This document shows positions 14,267 through 20,888 of a stretch of DNA of 22,342 nt, piece after piece (the first letter of the stretch is position 1; the number at the start of each line of letters is the position of its first letter). Under the pieces are notes generated by a model. The model had not been told where the DNA came from and did not search any database. It worked only from the letters and a program-made list of their open reading frames with translations. The DNA is taken from positions 1 through 22,342 of the forward strand of contig DATCLA010000230.1 in assembly GCA_036564195.1 (NCBI GenBank). The letters are read 5' to 3'. Origin of the DNA: DATCLA01 sp036564195. GTDB taxonomy: Bacteria; Bacillota; UBA4882; UBA8346. A program made the position numbers and the translations under genes.

Positions 14267-15547
14267 ATGGCTGTTTTTCAAAGCCTGGAGCCGGAGCAAC
14301 TGAAGTTGCTTCAAGCCAACTTGCAACAGCGATACGATAGATTAAAGGCAAAAAAACTGAAACTCAATATGGCGCGGGGTGTACCCTGTCCCGCACAGCT
14401 GGATCTTTCCAATGAATTGCTGAACGCAGTTAACGCCAGTAATTACCGGGTTGCCGACGGGACGGATTGCCGTAATTACGGCGGGGTGGACGGTTTACCG
14501 GAAGCCAAGGCGCTCCTTGCCCCGATGTTAGGGGTAGCTAGTAATGAAGTGATCATCGGTGGAAACTCCAGTTTAGCAATGATGCACGACTTGATAGTAA
14601 GGGCTTTATTGTTGGGTGTACCCGGCAGTAAAATTCCTTGGAGTAAGCTCCCTCAAGTCAAATTTCTCTGTCCTAGCCCGGGCTATGATCGGCATTTTGC
14701 CATTTGCCAACTCTTAGGAATACAGATGATCCCTGTGGAAATGCAGGTAGACGGTCCGGATATGGACCGGGTTGAAGCGCTAGTGGCAGAAGACGAGACT
14801 ATTAAAGGGATCTGGTGCGTTCCTAAGTATAGTAATCCGACCGGAATTACTTTTTCGGATCAAGTGGTTGACCGGTTGGCCCGGATGCCAGCTAAAGCCC
14901 AAGATTTTCGGATTTTTTGGGACAATGCTTATGCGGTCCATGATTTAACCGCTACCCCCGACCGGCTCAAGAATATTCTTACTGCCTGCAAAGAGGCTGG
15001 AAATCCCGACCGGGTCCTAATCTTCGGTTCCACCTCTAAGATTAGTTTTGCCGGTGGCGGGCTGGCAATAGTCGCGGCCAGTGAGACTAATCTTAACTGG
15101 ATAAAAAAATTATTGGCAGTACAGACAATTGGCCCGGATAAGTTAAACCAGTTAAGGCATGTCCGGTTTTTTAAAGATTTTGCCGGGATCATCAGCCATA
15201 TGCGCAAACACGCGGCAATTATCAAACCCAAGTTTGATAAGGTGTTCGAGGTGTTCGACCGGGAGCTGGCCGGTAAAGGGATCGCTTCGTGGACTAAACC
15301 CAACGGTGGGTATTTTATCAGTCTGAACACGTTGGAAGGTTGCGCCAAGAAGGTGGTGGCAATGGCGGCCGAAGCCGGGGTGACTTTGACTCCCGCCGGA
15401 GCTACCTATCCCTATGGCAAGGATCCGTTAGACCGTAATATCCGGATTGCTCCAACTTTCCCAACCCTGGATGAGTTGAATACGGCTATGGAGATCCTGG
15501 CAGTCTGTATTCAACTGACGAGTGTGGAGAAGTTGTTGCAACAGTAA
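14267..15547 (+). CDS. PLP-dependent aminotransferase, Aminotran_MocR type (putative aspartate aminotransferase)
   Basis: A 426-residue fold-type I aminotransferase of the group annotated Aminotran_MocR, some members of which are aspartate aminotransferases. It is not a regulator: there is no GntR-type HTH domain. Visible blocks are NYGGVDGLPEAKALLAPMLG near the N-terminus, CPSPGYDRHF, PKYSNPTGITFSD, the cofactor Asp and Tyr in DNAYAVHDL, and the PLP-binding Lys in STSKISFAGGGLA. RIAPTFPTL holds the C-terminal carboxylate-binding Arg. ATG 14267 is chosen because TTAGGAGGT lies just before it; the frame is open upstream to a TTG at 14219 without support. It stands alone and converges on the rhomboid-like gene. 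Confidence 0.87.
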   Translation: MAVFQSLEPEQLKLLQANLQQRYDRLKAKKLKLNMARGVPCPAQLDLSNELLNAVNASNYRVADGTDCRNYGGVDGLPEAKALLAPMLGVASNEVIIGGNSSLAMMHDLIVRALLLGVPGSKIPWSKLPQVKFLCPSPGYDRHFAICQLLGIQMIPVEMQVDGPDMDRVEALVAEDETIKGIWCVPKYSNPTGITFSDQVVDRLARMPAKAQDFRIFWDNAYAVHDLTATPDRLKNILTACKEAGNPDRVLIFGSTSKISFAGGGLAIVAASETNLNWIKKLLAVQTIGPDKLNQLRHVRFFKDFAGIISHMRKHAAIIKPKFDKVFEVFDRELAGKGIASWTKPNGGYFISLNTLEGCAKKVVAMAAEAGVTLTPAGATYPYGKDPLDRNIRIAPTFPTLDELNTAMEILAVCIQLTSVEKLLQQ

Positions 15548-15571
15548 GATGAAACCGCATAAAAATCTTAC
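15544..15571. repeat. 7-bp inverted repeat between convergent genes
   Basis: GTAAGAT (15544-15550) and ATCTTAC (15565-15571) flank 14 bases and overlap the aminotransferase stop codon. It is the only structure in the 28-base gap. It lacks T-runs, so at best it is a weak shared terminator. Confidence 0.35.
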
Positions 15572-15575
15572 CCTA

Positions 15576-16376
15576 TTATTCTTTAAAGTGTTCATGACCT
15601 TGTAAATGTTCCATACAGTACTCGTGATCACCGGCGCATAAGGCACAGTAGCGAAATTCCAGTTTCGGGTCGTCCAACTCAGTTTTGCCGCAGATGGTAC
15701 AGTGGTGAAAGGCGGTTTTAGCTGGAGTACTTTCGGCCCGAAACTGTTGGCGGCGGCGATAGGACTGGTTGTTGAGTTTAGCGGCGGTAAAGAGGTCTTT
15801 GCCAAAGAAGAGCAGATAATTGCAGACGGAGATCAGCGCCGCTACCTTAATAGCTAAGGGGTTATCGGTTATCACGGTAAAAAAAATATTCGCCCATTGC
15901 AGCCAGGCCAGGTATTTTACTTTTACCGGCAGGATAAAGAAGAGTAGAAACTCATAGTCCGGGAAGAGTTTGGCAAAGGCTAGAAATAAGGATAAATTTA
16001 AATACAGTGAAGTAGTGATCCCGCCGCTGAGAAAGGCCGCTAAAGTAGTACCGAGCATCCCCGTGAGGTAGTAGAGGTTAAATTTGAAGCTGCCCCACTC
16101 CTGTTCCAGGCTGACTCCAATCATGTAGTAGAGTTGCAACACAAAAAAGATGAATAAGGGTGAAGTAAACGGCGGAATAAAAATATAAGAAATGAGCCGC
16201 CAGATTTCTCCCTGTAGCACACGTTCCGGAATTAAGGCAATACTGGAAAGGAATGTCCCGGTCCGGTCCAGATACATTAATAAATAGACTAATCCGTTCA
16301 ATGCTACAATATAAGTCATCAAACCCCGAATCGCCAAATGACCGAATCTCCGTTCCAGTTTGTTTATCCAGTTCAA
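15576..16376 (-). CDS. Rhomboid-fold membrane protein without the protease serine motif, with C-terminal zinc-binding domain
   Basis: A 266-residue integral membrane protein with about five to six hydrophobic segments between residues 15 and 195 (GLMTYIVALNGLVYLLMYL, LFIFFVLQLYYMIG, LYYLTGMLGTTLAAFLSGG, LLFFILPVKVKYLAWL, AALISVCNYLLFF). Helix order and the loop EIWRLISYIFIPPF resemble rhomboids. The catalytic GxSG is not present, so it is probably a pseudoprotease that binds membrane proteins. The cytoplasmic tail carries CTICGKTELDDPKLEFRYC, CALCAGDHEYC and a His-rich end (MEHLQGHEHFKE), likely two zinc sites. The start is TTG 16376, with AAAGGAG 11 bases before it and product MNWINKLERRFG. 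Function is unknown. Confidence 0.75.
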   Translation of the reverse strand: MNWINKLERRFGHLAIRGLMTYIVALNGLVYLLMYLDRTGTFLSSIALIPERVLQGEIWRLISYIFIPPFTSPLFIFFVLQLYYMIGVSLEQEWGSFKFNLYYLTGMLGTTLAAFLSGGITTSLYLNLSLFLAFAKLFPDYEFLLFFILPVKVKYLAWLQWANIFFTVITDNPLAIKVAALISVCNYLLFFGKDLFTAAKLNNQSYRRRQQFRAESTPAKTAFHHCTICGKTELDDPKLEFRYCALCAGDHEYCMEHLQGHEHFKE

Positions 16377-16641
16377 AATCGCTGACTCTCCTTTAATTTA
16401 TGGTTTTCATTGATCATATTCTCCATCGCTTTAGTAAAAACCTGTCGTCCTAAATTTATGTTTGATTTGAATACCAAATAATTACTTTGCCTAAACGGTA
16501 GTCTCCTAAAATTTAAAGGGGAAATTCATTACAGGGACGGTGTAATTTTTGCGAATTGAGGGAAAATAGTAAAGGATACACTCAAGACTGCAAAGTTTTG
16601 GGTCAAAATTGGTCAATGCCAAAATAAAGGAGCGTAGGTAG

Positions 16642-16893
16642 ATGACAAAGGTAAAATGTACCGTCAATAGTTGTGAATTTTGGGAAGAAGGACAGGTTTG
16701 CGGTGCGGGTGAGATCTTGGTTAAAAACGACATCGCCGGTGCTGCCCCGGAGACTTCCAATCATTACATCAATGCCAATATGGAAGTCGCCGGAGATTTG
16801 GACGAGGCTAAGGTAGCCAATACCTCACCGCAAACCTGTTGCGACACAATGCGCCCCAAAGGCAGAGATAAATCGGGCAATGAGGCTGAATAA
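16642..16893 (+). CDS. DUF1540 domain protein
   Basis: An 83-residue small Cys-rich protein. The DUF1540 pattern is visible: VKCTVNSCEFWEEGQVCGAG with Cys at residues 6, 11 and 19, and TCCDTMRP near the C-terminus supplying two more Cys, probably for a metal site. Such proteins are common in spore-forming Bacillota; their role is unknown. ATG 16642 has AAAGGAG about ten bases before it. It is a single gene with a terminator at 16968-17002, divergent from the rhomboid-like gene. I see no clear sigma-A promoter in the 265-base gap, so a sporulation promoter is possible but unproven. Confidence 0.83.
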   Translation: MTKVKCTVNSCEFWEEGQVCGAGEILVKNDIAGAAPETSNHYINANMEVAGDLDEAKVANTSPQTCCDTMRPKGRDKSGNEAE

Positions 16894-16967
16894 AATATTG
16901 TTAAGAGAATTTTAAAAAGAGCCCGTTTGCGGGAGACTGGGGATTAAAGTAAATTTAAAAGGAAAAA

Positions 16968-17002
16968 GAGGAAGCCAAGTTTAAAAAGGCTTCTTCTTTT
17001 TT
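16968..17002 (+). terminator. Bidirectional terminator between DUF1540 and hisA
   Basis: GAGGAAGCC (16968-16976) pairs with GGCTTCTTC (16988-16996), with one GU-type pair; TTTTTT follows on +. On the minus strand the stem is followed by TTTTT, so it also ends the leftward purM-hisA transcript. Confidence 0.8.
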
Positions 17003-17013
17003 GGTACCGGCGT

Positions 17014-17766
17014 TTAATATTTAAAACTAAGCACCTCGCGGTAGGGAAGGTTTCCACCGTAAAGATCCAGGGCGCTGCCGATGGTTACATCAATCTTTCC
17101 CTGACCGAGCCGTTTGATCAGCTCAAGATCGGCGAGGGAACGAACCCCGCCGGCATAGGTAGTGGGGATTGGGGCCCAGTTTCCCAAGGCGGTAACCAGG
17201 TCCTCCAAAATACCTTGGCGTTTTCCTTCGGCATCCACACCGTGGACTAAAAACTCAGCGCAATATTGAGCCAAATCGCCAAGAGTTTGAGGGGTGATAG
17301 CTAATTGTGTGAATTTTTGCCACCGGTCGGTAACCACATAATAGACACCGTCCCGTTGGCGGCAGCTTAAATCGAGTACCAGTCGTTCCCGGCCGGTAGT
17401 TGCTACCATCTGTTCGAGGTTTTTGTAGTTAAGCCTGCCGCCTTGAAATACATAGGAGGTAACAATCACATGAGAAGCACCTGCTTCCAGATAGGCTGAA
17501 GCATTAGCGGGAGTGATCCCCCCGCCAATCTGAAGTCCGCCGGGATAAGTTTCTAAGGCCCTCTTGGCTTGATTCTCGTTACCGGGGCCGAGCATAATTA
17601 GATGGCCGCCAGTCAGACCGTCTGCCTTAAAAAGCGCCGCATAATAAGAGGCATCTTTTTCGGAAATAAAGTTTTCCACCAATCCTTCAGAGTTATCAGT
17701 CAGGCTGCTACCGACGATCTGTTTGACTTTGCCCTGGTGTAGATCGATGCAGGGGCGGAATTTCAT
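17014..17766 (-). CDS. hisA: HisA of eukaryotic HIS6 type (ProFAR isomerase)
   Basis: Phosphoribosylformimino-AICAR-ribotide isomerase, the fourth step of histidine synthesis: a (beta/alpha)8 barrel that opens the ring of ProFAR to PRFAR. The 250-residue product starts MKFRPCIDLHQGKVKQIVG with the base Asp8. The second half has LVLDLSCRQRDG (Asp about 132), HGVDAEGKRQG (Asp about 178), TYAGGVRSLADLELIKRLG and GSALDLYGGNL. Blocks such as VIVTS, DLSCR and SSYYA-like sequence (ASYYAALFKADG) are those of yeast HIS6 rather than of usual bacterial HisA. ATG 17766 is chosen at the conserved N-terminus, with GAAAGGT 9-10 bases upstream. It is isolated from other his genes and follows purM after 205 bases. 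Confidence 0.85.
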   Translation of the reverse strand: MKFRPCIDLHQGKVKQIVGSSLTDNSEGLVENFISEKDASYYAALFKADGLTGGHLIMLGPGNENQAKRALETYPGGLQIGGGITPANASAYLEAGASHVIVTSYVFQGGRLNYKNLEQMVATTGRERLVLDLSCRQRDGVYYVVTDRWQKFTQLAITPQTLGDLAQYCAEFLVHGVDAEGKRQGILEDLVTALGNWAPIPTTYAGGVRSLADLELIKRLGQGKIDVTIGSALDLYGGNLPYREVLSFKY

Positions 17767-17832
17767 CTTGGAATCGGACCTTTCTTTTTTGCTTTTTAAA
17801 GACTTGTTGAAGGGTTTTTTTGGCCAGTCCAA

Positions 17833-17974
17833 GGTAATTTTTGACTACCCAAAAGGCACAACGGAACTAAGGTCCCTTGACCCTTCTTTATTCATCTGGG
17901 TTTCTTTGGGGCTAACGCCACCCTGGCAAACTTACTTGCAATCTGGCTGAGGCTTTCGATAAAGCAGAAACCTA
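17833..17974 (-). promoter_or_regulatory. Structured purM-hisA intergenic region, candidate cis-regulatory RNA
   Basis: On the minus strand a closing stem GGTTTC/GAAACC (17967-17972 with 17899-17904) encloses at least two hairpins: GCTTT-ATCG-AAAGC (17952-17965) and GGC-GTTA-GCC in about 17910-17922. Nearer hisA lies GGGAC-CTTA-GTTCC (about 17867-17880, GU pair). A closing stem starting at the purM stop codon with hairpins inside looks like an aptamer or processed spacer. No T-run or known riboswitch signature was recognised. Confidence 0.4.
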
Positions 17975-19144
17975 ATAACTGTATTCCTCACCTTCATGCC
18001 GCACAGTCACTTTATTTTCCCGGGGATCTTCATTTGGCTCCACTTGTCCGACTACTTTCGCTTCAACCTGATATTTTTCCGCAATGGCAATAATTTGGGA
18101 GGCGGTCTCCCGGTCACAGTAGACTTCCAAGCGGTGGCCCATGTTGAAAATCTGATACATTTCAAAGGGTTTGATCTCGCCCTGGGCTTTAATGGCTGCG
18201 AAGATCGGTGGGGTGGGAAAGAGCCGGTCTTTGATATAGTGTAGCCCTTTACCGAAGGATTTGCATTTCACCTGTCCGCCGCCGGTGCAGTGAATCATAC
18301 CGTGGATCTTATCGGCCAGTGTTTCCAGTACTTTTTTAATAACCGGCAGGTAGGTCCGGGTCGGAGCCAGCAGCGCTTCGCCCACTGTCTGACTGCTACC
18401 CGGTAAGTGATCATTAAACTGATACCGGCCACAGTAGACTTTAGACATTTCAATGGTGGGAGAGTAGGTTTCCGGATATTTTGTTGCGTAATCATGAGCC
18501 AATAGCAGGTGCCGGGCAGCAGTGAGCCCGTTGGAGCCGATTCCGGAGTTGACTGATCTTTCGTAACTTGCCTGTCCAAAGGAGGCTAAGCCGACGATCA
18601 CGTCCCCCGGCTGAATCCGGTCACAGTCGATTACTTTTTTCCGGTGAAACCGGACGAAAACTGTGGAATCAACGATAATCGTGGCTACCAGGTCGCCGAC
18701 ATCGGCGGTTTCTCCACCAGACATGGTAATCGTAATCCCGTAGGGTTTCATACTGTCAATAAATTCTTGGTAACCGTCGATTACATTTTTTAATACTGCT
18801 TGATCAATCCGGTGAGCATTGCGGCCGATGGTGTTAGAGACCAGGAAGTTGTCAACCGCTCCGATACAGATCAGATCATCAAGGTTCATAACAAGCGAAT
18901 CCTGGGCAATCCCTCTAAAATAGCTGGGGTTGGCGTTTTCTTTGTAACCAAGATAGGCTACTGCCGATTTGGTCCCGGCACCGTCAGCGTGCATGGCGAC
19001 GCAGTATTCCGGGTCACCCAAAGGGTCGGGCAGTATTTTGCAAAAAGCTCCGGGGAAGATTCCCTTAGTCTGGCCGATAATGGCACTTTTAACATCATCT
19101 TTAGTGGGAGAAACTCCTCGGGACAGATAAGATTCTGCTGGCAT
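17972..19144 (-). CDS. purM: PurM-like AIR synthetase of the long, Bacteroidota-like type
   Basis: Phosphoribosylformylglycinamidine cyclo-ligase makes AIR from FGAM and ATP in purine synthesis. The product has 390 residues against about 345 for typical Bacillota PurM. Its order of blocks matches the longer type I associate with Bacteroidota: YLSRGVSPTKDDVKSAI, FPGAFCKILPDPLGDPEYC, MHADGAGTKS (about 51-60), GIAQDSLVMNLDDLICIGA, ATP-loop-like SGGETADVGDLV, VGLASFGQASYE, GSNGLTAARH and HCTGGGQVKCKSFG. ATG 19144 is chosen: AAAGGAG lies 11 bases before it, while the upstream ATG at 19174 would put that site inside the gene. It is transcribed with hisA from a promoter at 19221-19249. Confidence 0.85.
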   Translation of the reverse strand: MPAESYLSRGVSPTKDDVKSAIIGQTKGIFPGAFCKILPDPLGDPEYCVAMHADGAGTKSAVAYLGYKENANPSYFRGIAQDSLVMNLDDLICIGAVDNFLVSNTIGRNAHRIDQAVLKNVIDGYQEFIDSMKPYGITITMSGGETADVGDLVATIIVDSTVFVRFHRKKVIDCDRIQPGDVIVGLASFGQASYERSVNSGIGSNGLTAARHLLLAHDYATKYPETYSPTIEMSKVYCGRYQFNDHLPGSSQTVGEALLAPTRTYLPVIKKVLETLADKIHGMIHCTGGGQVKCKSFGKGLHYIKDRLFPTPPIFAAIKAQGEIKPFEMYQIFNMGHRLEVYCDRETASQIIAIAEKYQVEAKVVGQVEPNEDPRENKVTVRHEGEEYSY

Positions 19145-19220
19145 CAGTTGCGACACTCCTTTAGTACGAAACATTGACCTGTAAAAAAGTGAACAATGGT
19201 TATGGTTAAAGTATGCTTCT

Positions 19221-19249
19221 ATATTACACTATTTTTAGGGTTGCGGCAA
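19221..19249 (-). promoter_or_regulatory. Promoter of purM-hisA
   Basis: On the minus strand, TTGCCG (19244-19249), a 17-base spacer and TAATAT (19221-19226), about 70 bases before the ATG. Confidence 0.5.
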
Positions 19250-19432
19250 ACTCTGGGAACCAACTTTTTAAAACTGGTTTATACTGACTTTAACAGCTGG
19301 ATTAGTTTTGGGGACAGAATTTATAAGGTTTCAGAATAGCTGCTTGTTTTGAAAAACCTAAGACTTGGTATAGGTTACTTAACGGAAAAGATCCCACTGC
19401 CATCAGTATTGTTTGGGGTTATTTTTTAAGTT

Positions 19433-19466
19433 TTTAAAGGAATTTAAAGGAATTTACCGAAATTCC
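19433..19466. repeat. Tandem 10-bp repeat and palindrome upstream of the flagellar operon
   Basis: TTTAAAGGAA occurs at 19433-19442 and 19443-19452. It runs into a perfect inverted repeat GGAATTT-ACCG-AAATTCC (19449-19466), which ends 33 bases before the SigD -35 box. This is a candidate activator or repressor site in a 394-base gap between purM and flgB; apart from the two promoters I see little else there. Confidence 0.5.
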
Positions 19467-19499
19467 AAGAATATTTGCAAATAGTATTGCTAATGCTAC

Positions 19500-19526
19500 T
19501 AAATTTAATTCATAATAAGCCGATAT
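19500..19526 (+). promoter_or_regulatory. SigD (sigma-28) promoter of the flagellar operon
   Basis: TAAA (19500-19503), a 15-base spacer and GCCGATAT (19519-19526): an exact match to the Bacillus SigD consensus TAAA-N15-GCCGATAT. The predicted start, about 19533, gives a 36-base leader to flgB. Confidence 0.85.
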
Positions 19527-19568
19527 AAATACTATAAACTCTGAAATAAAATCAGTGAGGTACCGTAA

Positions 19569-19976
19569 ATGCTTATTAAAGCGTTAGAAACTCCAAACTC
19601 GCGTCTTTTGGAACGAGCAATGGATCTGGCGGCGCTACGGGCTGAAGTCCTGTCTCATAATATTGCCAATCTCAATACGCCAAATTTTAAACGTTCCGAT
19701 GTTGATTTCACCGCGATCTTAGCGGAAACGCTACATCAAAAGGAAATTTCGTTAGAAAGGACCCACAGGGGTCACTTAAGCAATCTGACATTTGATTCAT
19801 TAAAGCCGCGGATTATCAAGGAGACAAATTCCAAGGAAAGAAGCGATGGCAACAATGTTGATGTGGAATTTGAAATGGCCCAAATAGCCGAAAATTCTCT
19901 ATACTATCAAACTTTAACCATGCTCTGGAAAAAAGAGATGGCTAAACTGAAAATGGCGATTCAGGGAAGGAGTTAG
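19569..19976 (+). CDS. flgB: Flagellar basal-body rod protein FlgB
   Basis: Proximal rod protein of the flagellar basal body, exported by the flagellar type III system. The 135-residue length is normal. The N-terminal rod-protein motif is clear (AEVLSHNIANLNTPNFKRSD, about residues 29-48) and the C-terminal helix ends NSLYYQTLTMLWKKEMAKLK. A GTGAGGT ribosome binding site precedes the ATG. It is the first gene behind the SigD promoter, and flgC starts 6 bases after its stop. Confidence 0.95.
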   Translation: MLIKALETPNSRLLERAMDLAALRAEVLSHNIANLNTPNFKRSDVDFTAILAETLHQKEISLERTHRGHLSNLTFDSLKPRIIKETNSKERSDGNNVDVEFEMAQIAENSLYYQTLTMLWKKEMAKLKMAIQGRS

Positions 19977-19982
19977 TGGGTA

Positions 19983-20414
19983 ATGAATATTTTTCGTAAC
20001 TTTGACATCAGTGCTACCGCTTTAACCGCTGAACGGCTGAGAATGGACTTGATTGCAAATAATATCGCCAATGTGAATACTACCCGGACTAAAGACGGTG
20101 GTCCCTTCCAACGGCAGGTGCCGGTCTTTGCGGAAATGCTGCAACAGACAGTTTCTGTTGAAGGAAGGATGATCTCCCAGCCGGGAGGGGTGAAGGTTGT
20201 CGCAATCCGACCGGACCGCCGTCCCCCCCGTTTGGTGTATGACCCAGGGCACCCGGATGCTGATGCCCGGGGCTATGTGGCTTACCCCGATATCAATATT
20301 GTAACGGAAATGGTGGACCTAATCGGGGCCAGCCGTTCGTATGAAGCAAATATCAGCGCGTTTAACGCTGCCAAAGATATGTACCGGGCTGCACTGGAGA
20401 TGGGGCAGGTCTAA
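19983..20414 (+). CDS. flgC: Flagellar basal-body rod protein FlgC
   Basis: Second proximal rod protein, 143 residues. The N-terminal block NNIANVNTTRTKDGGPFQRQ (26-45) and the C-terminal helix with GASRSYEANISAFNAAKDMY are diagnostic; no signal peptide is needed because export is through the flagellar apparatus. The ribosome binding site (AGGAGTTAG) overlaps the end of flgB, showing coupling. It is followed by fliE after 64 bases. Confidence 0.95.
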   Translation: MNIFRNFDISATALTAERLRMDLIANNIANVNTTRTKDGGPFQRQVPVFAEMLQQTVSVEGRMISQPGGVKVVAIRPDRRPPRLVYDPGHPDADARGYVAYPDINIVTEMVDLIGASRSYEANISAFNAAKDMYRAALEMGQV

Positions 20415-20478
20415 AAATGAGGTGTAATTGTCAGTTGTAAGGCGAGTTTTATAATTAACCTAACGTGAGGTGTTATTG

Positions 20479-20781
20479 ATGGAGATTCGTTCCGTTAATC
20501 TTACTTCTTTAATTAGGCCGGACAGCCACCTGGATTCGAAAAAATCTGAAGCGGTTGCACCGCTTTCTTTTGAGAAAGTCCTGGGGCAGGCTTTGGGAGA
20601 AGTCAATGACCTGCAGCAGCAGGCGGCGACGGCCAATACCAAACTTCTCTCCGGCCAGTTGGAATATGTTCATCAGGCTACGTCATTAGCAGAGAAAGCG
20701 TCACTGGCATTGGAATTAACCTTACAAATCCGTAATAAGGCTTTGGAGGCCTTCCAAGAAATTATGCGTACTCAAATTTGA
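20479..20781 (+). CDS. fliE: Flagellar hook-basal body complex protein FliE
   Basis: Small adaptor that joins the MS ring (FliF) to the rod, 100 residues. The conserved part is LSFEKVLGQALGEVNDLQQQ through TSLAEKASLALELTLQIRNK and ALEAFQEIMRTQI at the C-terminus. ATG 20479 follows GTGAGGTG by about six bases; upstream in-frame TTG and GTG codons overlap that site. Order flgB-flgC-fliE is the standard Bacillota fla/che arrangement. Confidence 0.94.
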   Translation: MEIRSVNLTSLIRPDSHLDSKKSEAVAPLSFEKVLGQALGEVNDLQQQAATANTKLLSGQLEYVHQATSLAEKASLALELTLQIRNKALEAFQEIMRTQI

Positions 20782-20888
20782 TTTTACCTGGTAATTCATT
20801 GCTTGGCATGTTCATAGTTACCACTGACATTTAGTTAAGAATTAATTTCGGACTATTTTTGAGAAAAAGATCGATGGGGGCTTACTTG

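Noticed and set aside
14929..15348. Long minus-strand frame of 139 codons opposite the aminotransferase
   Set aside because: Antisense shadow of a clearly conserved gene; low-complexity composition and no start signals.
17905..17925. AGGGTGG on the minus strand in the purM-hisA spacer, recalling a T-box
   Set aside because: The rest of the T-box sequence (ACCGCG) and a downstream terminator with T-run are absent.
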